From positions 1 to 64,000 of the forward strand of contig JABDIN010000078.1 in NCBI GenBank assembly GCA_013003715.1: a stretch of 64,000 nt of DNA, given 5' to 3'. How positions within the stretch are numbered: the first letter of the stretch is position 1; every line of letters starts with the position of its first letter. Shown here one piece after another: positions 53,311 to 61,058 of the stretch. The DNA comes from Desulfobacteraceae bacterium. GTDB lineage: Bacteria; Desulfobacterota; Desulfobacteria; Desulfobacterales; Desulfosarcinaceae. A program made the position numbers and the translations under genes. Below the pieces are notes generated by a model. The model did not search any database. It was given only the letters and a program-made list of their open reading frames with translations, and was not told the DNA's origin.

Positions 53311-54444
53311 ATGCACATACGAACCGTTCGCTTATATCAGCTCAATATACCATTCACGCGAAATGTCTCCCATAGTCTTTTTTCAAGAAACAGCACGGAT
53401 TCATTAATCATTGAGATAACAGACGAAAAGGGCACCACCGGTTACGGTGAGGGAGCACCAAGAGACTATGTCACCGGAGAAACAATGGCCGCAGCCGGCA
53501 AACAGGCGCAAGTGTTGGCCGGGGTCTTGCTGACGGAAAGGTTCGACAGCTTCGATACATTGCTCGGCATCTTGAAGGAGATGCAGACTATGGGAATTCA
53601 TCAGCCTGCGGCATTCTGCGCGCTTGAAACGGCGCTTCTGGATCTTTTATCCTGCCGACACAAGATACCGGCATGGCAATTGTTCAACCGGCCCCGGAAC
53701 GAAACACCGCCGGTTTATTCAGCCGTGATTCCCATTATGAGTGAACGACAGGGATTGACACAAATGGTCGGATTGATCCGTTCGCTAGCGTTGACCCAAG
53801 TCAAGGTGAAGGTATCCAATGATCTGTCTGATATCGGACACCTGAAGTTTCTCAGAGATACACTTGGACCCCGGGTCGATATCCGGGTGGATGCCAATGG
53901 CGCATTTGATGTCGAATCGACCGAATCGTTTCTAAAGAAAAGCCGTGGACTGAATATATCGAGCCTGGAGCAGCCGGTGCCCAAGGACGATCTGATGGCT
54001 CTGTCCCACGTGGCAAAAATCAGCGACATCCCCATCATTGCCGATGAATCGTTTTATGCCGGGCAGGGCCCCGATGATTTTATTCGAAACCGGTATTGCC
54101 ATGGCATTAATTTTCGGATATCCAGTTGCGGCGGATTCATCAACACACTTCACTTATGGGAACTAGCCAGGGCTGCGGGGCTGCGCTGCCAACTTGGCGC
54201 CCATGTGGGGGAGACGGCGCTACTCTCCATGGCCGGTCGTCATTTCTCAACCATCTGCAGCGATGTTTACCATTTAGAAGGATCAATTTCAAAATATCTG
54301 CTGAAAGCTGATCTTGGACTAAAAGATATCTCTTTTGGAAAAGGTGGCGTGGCCCCTCCCAATGACGCATATGGATGGGGTGTTTCGGTAGCGGAAAAGA
54401 TCCTGAAGGAATATGGACGGCTTGTATTTTCTGCCGGCGACTAA
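53311..54444 (+). CDS. Enolase-superfamily enzyme (dipeptide-epimerase/muconate-cycloisomerase-like)
   Basis: The protein has 377 residues. The N-terminal capping domain opens MHIRTVRLYQLNIPF. In the barrel, the KxK lysines are K165 and K167 (VKVKV), the metal ligands are Asp194 (RVDANGAF), Glu220 (LEQPV) and Asp245 (IIADES), all intact. The position that is Lys at the end of the sixth strand in epimerases (usually NIKLMKCGG) is Arg here (INFRISSCGG), which could change the chemistry. Function of this variant is therefore open: epimerisation of a dipeptide, cycloisomerisation or a new reaction. ATG 53311 follows AAAAGGGG. A small protein gene follows 44 bases later. Confidence 0.82.
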   Translation: MHIRTVRLYQLNIPFTRNVSHSLFSRNSTDSLIIEITDEKGTTGYGEGAPRDYVTGETMAAAGKQAQVLAGVLLTERFDSFDTLLGILKEMQTMGIHQPAAFCALETALLDLLSCRHKIPAWQLFNRPRNETPPVYSAVIPIMSERQGLTQMVGLIRSLALTQVKVKVSNDLSDIGHLKFLRDTLGPRVDIRVDANGAFDVESTESFLKKSRGLNISSLEQPVPKDDLMALSHVAKISDIPIIADESFYAGQGPDDFIRNRYCHGINFRISSCGGFINTLHLWELARAAGLRCQLGAHVGETALLSMAGRHFSTICSDVYHLEGSISKYLLKADLGLKDISFGKGGVAPPNDAYGWGVSVAEKILKEYGRLVFSAGD

Positions 54445-54488
54445 TCAGACCCGTATTAACGACCGATAAAAAAAACAAGGAGCGGTAA

Positions 54489-54788
54489 ATGATAGAAAAA
54501 GCCAAGGCGGAAACCTGGTTTTACGTGATCATTCAAAATCCGGGAGCGGATGAAGAGATACTGGGACAATATGATGAACACGCAAATATAAGGTTCATCC
54601 CTGCGTTTCCCGATAAAGCGTCCGCCCAGAACGGGCTGGTCAATCTGGCTCTCGACAGAAAAAACAAATACGAAATCCAGGCGATAATTTATGAAGACCT
54701 CGAAGGGTATGCGATCAACAATGAGACCAGGATTCTGATTCTGGACGAGGAAGGCCGGATCACGCAGGAATCGGCACCCGGCCTGTAG
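54489..54788 (+). CDS. Hypothetical small protein downstream of the enolase-superfamily gene
   Basis: The protein has 99 residues and starts at ATG 54489 behind AAGGAG. It has no signal or membrane segment. Strand-helix alternation (TWFYVIIQNPGADEEILG, FIPAFPDKASAQNGLVNLALD, YEIQAIIYEDLEGYAI) suggests a small alpha/beta domain. It likely forms an operon with the preceding enzyme. I do not recognise the family. Confidence 0.65.
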   Translation: MIEKAKAETWFYVIIQNPGADEEILGQYDEHANIRFIPAFPDKASAQNGLVNLALDRKNKYEIQAIIYEDLEGYAINNETRILILDEEGRITQESAPGL

Positions 54789-54931
54789 AGGCTGCAGCGC
54801 CTGAATCCGTAAATGCCCGACAATAAAAAGTTTGCGAACAATCAGTGACCGCAAATGGTGGACGCGACCTCTCGTGCCGGCATCAAGGGGAGTGTGTCAC
54901 TGTGAATGTTTAGATCTTCAAAATATAATAT

Positions 54932-54970
54932 TAATTGTCCGAACGGTAAAAGATGGCTTTCGGACAATTA
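54932..54970 (+). promoter_or_regulatory. Perfect hairpin upstream of the acidic protein gene
   Basis: TAATTGTCCGAA and TTCGGACAATTA pair over 12 bases around a 15-base loop. No T-run follows, so it may be an RNA control element or an operator ~70 bases before the start at 55042. Confidence 0.4.
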
Positions 54971-55041
54971 TTACCTTTACAACTAAAGGTTTAAGATTAT
55001 ATTTCTTGGGTTACCTGATAGAGTGCACTAAGGAGAAATGA

Positions 55042-55422
55042 ATGACGGAATCGCTAGAAATACCCGGAGCGCTGAAAAACACATTCCATCGTCTATTGAG
55101 GCGGATACCGATTGAGCTTCGGAACGATCAACAATTATTGAGAATTATCCTTGCCTACTTGAAAATGGGCGGTGAAAAACTGGCTCGACAGGGAATAAAC
55201 GTCGCCATCGAAAGATACCGGGATGATGTAAAAATCATGAAAAAACGCTTGCGCGAGGAAGCCTTGATAAAGGCGGCCCTGGCGGAAAACGAAGATACAT
55301 CCGATGACAAAGATAATGACGACGATGACGAGAATGACGATGACGAGAACGACGATGATGACGATGACAACGACTATGACAATGACAATGACAATGACAA
55401 TGACAATTCAAAATACTTCTGA
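55042..55422 (+). CDS. Protein with an Asp/Asn-rich low-complexity tail
   Basis: The protein has 126 residues. The first ~80 are helical and basic (KNTFHRLLRRIPIELRNDQQLLRIILAYLK; RDDVKIMKKRLREEALIKAAL). From ~90 the chain is nearly pure Asp, Asn and Glu, coded by GAC-AAT units that repeat as hexanucleotides near 55377-55407. The tail may bind metal ions or the basic domain, or be disordered. It starts at ATG 55042 after AAGGAG. The repeat units are likely to vary in number by slippage. Function unknown. Confidence 0.65.
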   Translation: MTESLEIPGALKNTFHRLLRRIPIELRNDQQLLRIILAYLKMGGEKLARQGINVAIERYRDDVKIMKKRLREEALIKAALAENEDTSDDKDNDDDDENDDDENDDDDDDNDYDNDNDNDNDNSKYF

Positions 55423-55426
55423 CGGA

Positions 55427-56326
55427 TCACCCTAAAGAATACGGTGTCAGACTTTCATAACCGGATTCAGTGACCAGCAGGGTCTGTTCGAATTGTGCCG
55501 ATAAAGACCGATCGGCGGTGACAGCCGTCCAATTGTCATCGAGAACGATGAGCTCTTTCCCCCCGAGGTTAATCATCGGTTCAATGGTGAACACCATGCC
55601 CGGAACCAATCTTACCCCATGCCCCTTTTTTCCGTAGTGGGGAACTTGAGGTGGCTCGTGAAATTTCAACCCAACGCCGTGCCCGACGAATTCTCTGACG
55701 ACGGAACAATTTAGCCCTTCGGCATAGTGCTGAATCGCCCACCCGATATCACCGATGGAATTGCCCGGTTTCACTTGTTCGATGGCCTTTTTTAAACAAA
55801 TCCGGGAAACCTCGACGATCTTTCGTGCTTCGGGACCTGGGGTGCCGATGAAAAATGTCTTATTGGCATCGGCATAATAACCATTTAAAATCGGCGTCAC
55901 ATCTATATTCACGATATCCCCGTCTTCAAGCACACGGCTACCGGGAATACCATGACAAATCACTTCATTCACCGAAACACATACACTTTTTGGGAACCCC
56001 TTGTAGTTTAAGGGTGCGGGTATAGCACCGTTTTTTATAGTAAATTCGTGAACCCATGTATTTATGTCATCAGTGGATAGCCCGGGACGAAGCCTCTCCT
56101 CCACCATATCCAGGGTTTCAATGACCAGGCGGCCCGCGCGCCGTATACCCTCAATTTGCTCGGGTGTCTTGACGTGGTTTTCCTTTGTCGGCGTAACAGC
56201 AGGCGCGGCGGGTCCTCCGGAGTCATCCATGGATTTACCGATACAGCACTTCTTGAACTTCTTGCCGCTACCGCATGGGCACGGGTCGTTACGACCGATT
56301 TTCCTTGCAATATGTCTGTTTCCCAC
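55427..56326 (-). CDS. map: Type I methionine aminopeptidase with N-terminal SEC-C motif
   Basis: The protein has about 299 residues from GTG 56326, which has AAAGAGG ten bases upstream; the ATG at 56359 is an alternative. The N-terminus holds a SEC-C zinc motif (RNDPCPCGSGKKFKKCC). The pita-bread fold follows, with metal ligands in NIDVTPILNGYYADANKT (Asp/Asp), EFVGHGVGLKFHEPPQVPHYG (His), FTIEPMINLGG (Glu) and FEQTLLVTESG (Glu). It removes N-terminal Met from nascent proteins; the SEC-C motif may bind the ribosome, as in related enzymes. It is probably the housekeeping enzyme, but rpl/secY partners are not beside it. Confidence 0.9.
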   Translation of the reverse strand: MGNRHIARKIGRNDPCPCGSGKKFKKCCIGKSMDDSGGPAAPAVTPTKENHVKTPEQIEGIRRAGRLVIETLDMVEERLRPGLSTDDINTWVHEFTIKNGAIPAPLNYKGFPKSVCVSVNEVICHGIPGSRVLEDGDIVNIDVTPILNGYYADANKTFFIGTPGPEARKIVEVSRICLKKAIEQVKPGNSIGDIGWAIQHYAEGLNCSVVREFVGHGVGLKFHEPPQVPHYGKKGHGVRLVPGMVFTIEPMINLGGKELIVLDDNWTAVTADRSLSAQFEQTLLVTESGYESLTPYSLG

Positions 56327-56591
56327 TGTGTTGGAACCTCTTTCGTTAAAAATTATCATTTGGACCGCACCGAGGATGTCAATCACACATGGTGTAAGGG
56401 GTTTTAATCCGCTTGTCAACGGTCATGCATGTTTGCGAGCAGGTTGACGGCCTTCAAACTTGGTATGGCGACATATGATTCTGCCTTCAGTTCGCACGTG
56501 GACGAAACGAAAAGGATAATACCAAATTCATGATGATGGCGTGCCGGTGACATGACCGTCGTCGCGGTCAACATACGTTACCCACACTCTA

Positions 56592-56623
56592 AAAAAAAAG
56601 GTGACCGCACAAATGCGGTCACC
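56592..56623 (-). terminator. Orphan strong terminator (minus strand)
   Basis: GGTGACCGCA and TGCGGTCACC pair over 10 bases around a 4-base loop, followed on the minus strand by nine T. No gene ends directly before it on that strand: the nearest is the PAS protein stop at 57222. It may end an unrecognised small RNA. Confidence 0.8.
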
Positions 56624-56870
56624 TCATACAAAAAGGAAGAGAAACAGATGAGACAGTGTGCGCCCTAAACACACTTTCGTCTTACATTATATCGGTTGTA
56701 CTTCGACAAACTTTAGGGTTTTAATTGATATGGTGCTTTTTTTCCAATTGAGCTCCCTGTGAACCTATGGTATTGGTTTGGTTCTTCATTAAAACCGATA
56801 CGCCGTTGATTAGGGTGCTCATTACCTTGTCCGTAATGATTAATACATGCCAAAGGAGCTGTTTTTGACG

Positions 56871-57197
56871 ATGACTGATGATAATATCAAATCGGAAATC
56901 GATAAGGAATGGGAATCCCGGAGATTATGCGGTGATGAAAGTTGCATCGGCGTGATCGGTCCGGATGGCCGTTGCAAAGAATGTGGAAAACCAGATGGAG
57001 GTGGTGGTGCTGTGGAAAATGAATCCAAAAAAGAGTTGCTGCTGGAGGAAGAGGATTTCCCTGAAGATCGGAATGCAAAAGAAAAGGACGAGGATATCAA
57101 CTGGGATAATCGGATATTGTGCAGTGATGATAATTGTATCGGCGTAGTGGGTCCGGACGGTCGTTGTAAAGAGTGCGGCCAACCTTTTGAAGAATAG
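56871..57197 (+). CDS. Duplicated Cys-module protein
   Basis: The protein has about 108 residues from ATG 56871; a TTG at 56865 with AGGAG seven bases upstream, or ATG 56847, are alternatives. Two copies of the module CxDxxCIGVxGPDGRCKECG are visible (CGDESCIGVIGPDGRCKECG and CSDDNCIGVVGPDGRCKECG), each with four cysteines fit for a zinc ribbon. An acidic linker lies between them. It has no signal and is cytoplasmic. A single-module version should exist as the ancestor. Partner and function are unknown. Confidence 0.75.
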   Translation: MTDDNIKSEIDKEWESRRLCGDESCIGVIGPDGRCKECGKPDGGGGAVENESKKELLLEEEDFPEDRNAKEKDEDINWDNRILCSDDNCIGVVGPDGRCKECGQPFEE

Positions 57198-57221
57198 CCG
57201 GAATATCAGGATCCGGTTGGG

Positions 57222-58103
57222 TTATGGGGTCGCGTTTTCTGTTCTTGCAGATTTTTCCAAATCAATGATCGTCTCGCCGTTTGTATTCTCCTTGAGCTTG
57301 TATTGAGTAGTGCGGCCCAGTTGTTTGATCGTTTTTGCCAATGTATATACCTGGTCCTGGATCATTTTCAGCTTGTCGTAGACCGGGTTCTTTTCGTCCA
57401 GGTCCATCATCATTAATTCCGCATGACTGAAGATCGCCTGAATCGGCTGATTGAGTTCATAGCTTACGGTTCGGGCCATTTCGATAACGCCCTTTAGTTT
57501 TTGTTTCTCCATCCGTTCTTCTTCAATTGTGCGCCTTTCGGTTATGTTCCGCGTCACACAAACAATACCGACCACATTATCGTTTTGAACGACCGGCGAA
57601 TAGCGAACTTCGGCGAGTTTTCGTCCTCCCTCCCTGGTAATGAATTCATGAACTGCCGGCGATATGTTTTCTCCTGAAAACAGGAGCATGGCATGCGAGC
57701 TGACATTCTCCAGGGAGTTGGGTGTCAGAATATTCAGTTCGGCAATTTGTTTTCCAATAAGCTCCTCGGAAGGGTAACCCCATTCCGAGAATACTGAGGG
57801 TGATATATTTTGTATTCTGAAGGATGAATCAATATAAAAAATAACCTCGGATACATTCGCGAAATGGAGCCGGTATTTCTCTTCACTGGCCTCCAGTGAT
57901 TTTTTTATTTCATCCAGATCCTCCATATCCTCCCGAAAACAACGTTGCGAATTCTCAAGATCCAGTGTCAATCGTTCGACTTGGGATTCCAAAACCGTAT
58001 TCGTATTTCGAAGGGCTTCGGTCCGGCTGGATATGACAGCCAGGTCCTCCTCAAGTTCGCTGACTTTTTTTTCAAGGGCTTCGTATGTGGGTTTGTTTTC
58101 CAT
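57222..58103 (-). CDS. PAS-domain protein with a degenerate histidine-kinase dimerisation domain
   Basis: The protein has 293 residues. A coiled coil (~1-70) is followed by a PAS domain (~73-190: VSEVIFYIDSSFRIQNISPSVF). A DHp-like helix pair (~200-265) follows, in which the usual CHELNQPLQ motif reads SYELNQPIQ, so the phospho-acceptor His is Tyr215. No HATPase domain follows. It cannot be a kinase itself and may bind and modulate a partner kinase. The C-terminal tail (TTQYKLKENTNGETIIDLEKSA) matches the end seen in related Desulfobacterota sensor proteins. The His loss is the notable point. Confidence 0.78.
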   Translation of the reverse strand: MENKPTYEALEKKVSELEEDLAVISSRTEALRNTNTVLESQVERLTLDLENSQRCFREDMEDLDEIKKSLEASEEKYRLHFANVSEVIFYIDSSFRIQNISPSVFSEWGYPSEELIGKQIAELNILTPNSLENVSSHAMLLFSGENISPAVHEFITREGGRKLAEVRYSPVVQNDNVVGIVCVTRNITERRTIEEERMEKQKLKGVIEMARTVSYELNQPIQAIFSHAELMMMDLDEKNPVYDKLKMIQDQVYTLAKTIKQLGRTTQYKLKENTNGETIIDLEKSARTENATP

Positions 58104-58331
58104 GAATACTCGCTACCCCATAAATGAGATAAATTTTGTTTGACGCTTCCGCATAATAGACGATGGAAACAAGAGCAGCTGAATCTAAGGCTTTCCAATA
58201 ATACAGTCACCTTTTTTCATTTGTCAAACACCAAAGCCGTCTTCAGACCACCTACTTTGTCCGGTAACCGTGTGAACCGCATTATCAACGCTGCGCATCA
58301 GTCGAGCTTATTCTCTCCGGGAACGCTAGGG

Positions 58332-59846
58332 TCATTCAATCTTAGCCGTGGGCATAGCCAGGGTGCGGCCCGCATACCACTCAACCATTTCACTGAGCTG
58401 TTGGGACAAGGAATAATTTCCATTGGCGAACACCGCATAATCGCCACCACCGCCCATGGCTGACGTAAACCGTACCGAGTTGGCATAAAAAAGCCATATA
58501 TCCACCCACTTTCTCTCTATGGCTTCATCAAACAGATTGCCCTTGTGGTAAGGTCCCCGGGCCAACCCTTTACGCCAGATCTGATCCATCAATTGCGTTG
58601 CGGTTTGAACCGAGGCATTGCTTTGTTGTATAACATGCTCATAACGCTGAAAATGCCCGTTCACCCAGGAGGAACCATGGCAATTGAGACATATGGCGGT
58701 CATTTTGTCGCGTCGTTCTTTCTGAATGTCTCTATCAATGAGGTGCGATGCAGCCATCGTGCCATCCAGGTTCGTGGGCAGCTGAAATCCTTCCCGGTTT
58801 TTGATGAGGGTGGTATCCGGATTTGCAGGTTGAGGGTGGGCATATACAAGGCCGAATATCCGCCAGGAGAGCCGGTCACTCATTTGATGGGTTCGCTGTG
58901 CGACGATGTCACCGTCTGTATTGTCAAGACGGCTGATATGACAAGCGGCACAGGTTGGCGCAGTGAAATCCTCTCCAATTGTCCACGGCACCTTGGTAAA
59001 ATCCCATTTAGCGGAGATGGACGAATAAATATTCCCGTGTTTGCTCGCCCGGTACACCTTATAGGCGGGGACATCGGGGCCTTCGTGGCACTCTTTGCAG
59101 GTCTCCGGTTTTCTGGCGATTTCAATGGAAAAAGAGTGCCGGGTGTGACAGGCGCTGCAGGACCCCCGGCTGTCGTCCGGATTGATCCGCCCCACTCCCT
59201 GGTTCGGCCACCCCCGGATAACGGGGAATTCCATTTCCCCAAGATCGGAATCTCTCAACTCGGTGCCGGTGACTTCAAGCCGGGTACCATGGCAATAGTA
59301 ACAGGCAGTGGCCTGAACCTGTTCGGATGCGGGATTGAAGTCGATTTTTCCCGATTCCAAAACAGGCGTACCGATCACCGCACGTTGAAGATCCTGATAC
59401 ACTTTATTTTCCGCCAGGTTTTTCCAGGCATGAGACATTATGTTCTTCGCATACTGCGCCTCTTCGGTGGTATGGCAGACTTGACAATCTTTAGGACTGA
59501 CAACCACGTGAACATCATACCCGTTGTGTTCAAATGTGTCCCTGTGAGATGTTGCATTTCGCGTATGACACTCGGCGCATCCCACAGCCGTGGTCCTTAA
59601 ATCCTCCGGAATATTCCGGCCGGAAACCCTTAAAAGCGGTTCCGGTGCGGCCAGGGCCTTTGACGGGGTTATCATTGCGTGACGGCTGGTTCTCCAGTCC
59701 TCGACAATGCCGGGATGAATGATACCATGGCATTCCAAGCATTCAGCGGTGGCGCTGCTGACGGGAATTTCCTCAGCACAAGTCGTTCCTATGGAAAAAA
59801 CAGCAGGTATCAATGCAAGTAACAAGGTACGGATATTTTTGAACAT
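58332..59846 (-). CDS. Octahaem cytochrome c of the hydroxylamine oxidoreductase (HAO) family
   Basis: The protein has 504 residues with a signal peptide (LLLALIPAVFSIGTTCA). Eight CxxCH haem sites are present: CLECH, CAECH, CQVCH, CYYCH, CSACH, CKECH, CAACH, CLNCH. The segment around the seventh, CAACHISRLDNTDGDIV, and AQRTHQMSDRLSWRIFGL, is typical of HAO-like octahaem enzymes, as is CLNCHGSSWVNGHF. It is periplasmic. Family members oxidise hydroxylamine or reduce nitrite or hydroxylamine, depending on whether a crosslinking Tyr is present, which I cannot determine. A PAS-LuxR regulator gene lies 65 bases upstream on the same strand. Confidence 0.85.
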   Translation of the reverse strand: MFKNIRTLLLALIPAVFSIGTTCAEEIPVSSATAECLECHGIIHPGIVEDWRTSRHAMITPSKALAAPEPLLRVSGRNIPEDLRTTAVGCAECHTRNATSHRDTFEHNGYDVHVVVSPKDCQVCHTTEEAQYAKNIMSHAWKNLAENKVYQDLQRAVIGTPVLESGKIDFNPASEQVQATACYYCHGTRLEVTGTELRDSDLGEMEFPVIRGWPNQGVGRINPDDSRGSCSACHTRHSFSIEIARKPETCKECHEGPDVPAYKVYRASKHGNIYSSISAKWDFTKVPWTIGEDFTAPTCAACHISRLDNTDGDIVAQRTHQMSDRLSWRIFGLVYAHPQPANPDTTLIKNREGFQLPTNLDGTMAASHLIDRDIQKERRDKMTAICLNCHGSSWVNGHFQRYEHVIQQSNASVQTATQLMDQIWRKGLARGPYHKGNLFDEAIERKWVDIWLFYANSVRFTSAMGGGGDYAVFANGNYSLSQQLSEMVEWYAGRTLAMPTAKIE

Positions 59847-59911
59847 GTGACGCCAATCCTTTCATAACGAAAAAGTAACAACGGGGGTTTTTCGAAAATA
59901 AGTTGCAATGA

Positions 59912-60817
59912 TCATGATAGAGACATGAGATACGATCTTAAGTTGGTCCGGTGATTCTTGATTCCGAGTTTAGTCCTCAGGTTCTTCCGGTGAAAATGAA
60001 CCGTGGTCTCGGATACATTGAGTATCTCGGCTATTTCCTTGCTGGTCTTTCCGTCCTTGACCAGTGCAGACACCTGAATCTCCTGTGGCGTCAACAGAAT
60101 ATTGGCCGCTTCAACACGTTGCAAAAATGGACTGATGATCTCATTGATGTGGGTCTCTACTATACCGATGATTGTTTTCTCTCTGGGCCTCAAAGGGGCG
60201 ATTTTTAACTTGTCCACATACGGCATAACCATATCCTTCATATTTGTCAGAACCCGCATTTCCATATCTTTTTTATCATCTTCGCGTTGCTTCAGCAAAA
60301 CCTTCAATGCAATATTGGTTTCTTCTATACCCTGTTTTTTCTCATGCAATTCCTGCTCCCTTTTTCTGAGCGCCTCCTCGGTTAATTTTAATTTGGTAAT
60401 TTCCTCGTGACTGATGATGACATGAACCTGCTCCGTACCTGTCATACGGATGGCCCTGAGATAATACCAATGTTTTTCATCCGGGGCATGGCAGGGATAA
60501 TCATACAGAAATTCATCCACATCACCTCGTATGACCGACCGGACACCTTCGGCCACGCGCATCGCATCACCTCTGTCGATACCCTCGGTTGCCTCGCAAA
60601 CACTCAGATAGTTGACACCGATAAAATCGCAAAACCCGTCCGGATGCAGATCGCAGGAAAATCGTTTCCAGGCCTGATTGGTCTCAACGATAACACCCTG
60701 GCTATCGATAATGGCGATATGGGCGGACAATGAATTGAGTACGTCTTTGGCGAACGAGTCCTTCGCAGGTATGGCGCCGGCAATTGTGCCGGTGTTCGGT
60801 TCAATGGTCTCCGACAT
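59912..60817 (-). CDS. PAS-domain LuxR-family regulator
   Basis: The protein has 301 residues from ATG 60817 behind GAGGG; ATG 60841 is an alternative. A PAS domain (~20-150: DSQGVIVETNQAWKRFS) is followed by a coiled coil (TEEALRKREQELHEKKQGIEETN) and a C-terminal LuxR-type HTH (LTPQEIQVSALVKDGKTSKEIAEILNVSETTVHFHRKNLRTKLGI). The DHp-like acceptor and receiver domains are absent, so it senses its own ligand through the PAS domain. It sits directly upstream of the HAO-like gene and is a likely regulator of it. Confidence 0.85.
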   Translation of the reverse strand: MSETIEPNTGTIAGAIPAKDSFAKDVLNSLSAHIAIIDSQGVIVETNQAWKRFSCDLHPDGFCDFIGVNYLSVCEATEGIDRGDAMRVAEGVRSVIRGDVDEFLYDYPCHAPDEKHWYYLRAIRMTGTEQVHVIISHEEITKLKLTEEALRKREQELHEKKQGIEETNIALKVLLKQREDDKKDMEMRVLTNMKDMVMPYVDKLKIAPLRPREKTIIGIVETHINEIISPFLQRVEAANILLTPQEIQVSALVKDGKTSKEIAEILNVSETTVHFHRKNLRTKLGIKNHRTNLRSYLMSLS

Positions 60818-61058
60818 GGCTCTGTCCCTCATCCGGATCAAAAGTACAATAGTAATTGTCTGTCCCGAAAGGTAGCTGTTTGTTATTGCTCCGGCGGATA
60901 AATATGCAAAACTCGTATATCTGGTTTATGGGAGGCGGTGGCTGCAAGAAGACCTGTCCCCAGTAGGTTCCGCCGGAAACTCCCTATGCGAATCAGCGAT
61001 ACGTCCTTTTACCTATTTAGTTGCCGGATTAATATTATGCGGGAAAAGGTTCCATTGC

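Noticed and set aside
58545-59600. Plus-strand open frame of 351 codons
   Set aside because: Antisense to the HAO-like cytochrome with eight haem motifs; no support for coding.
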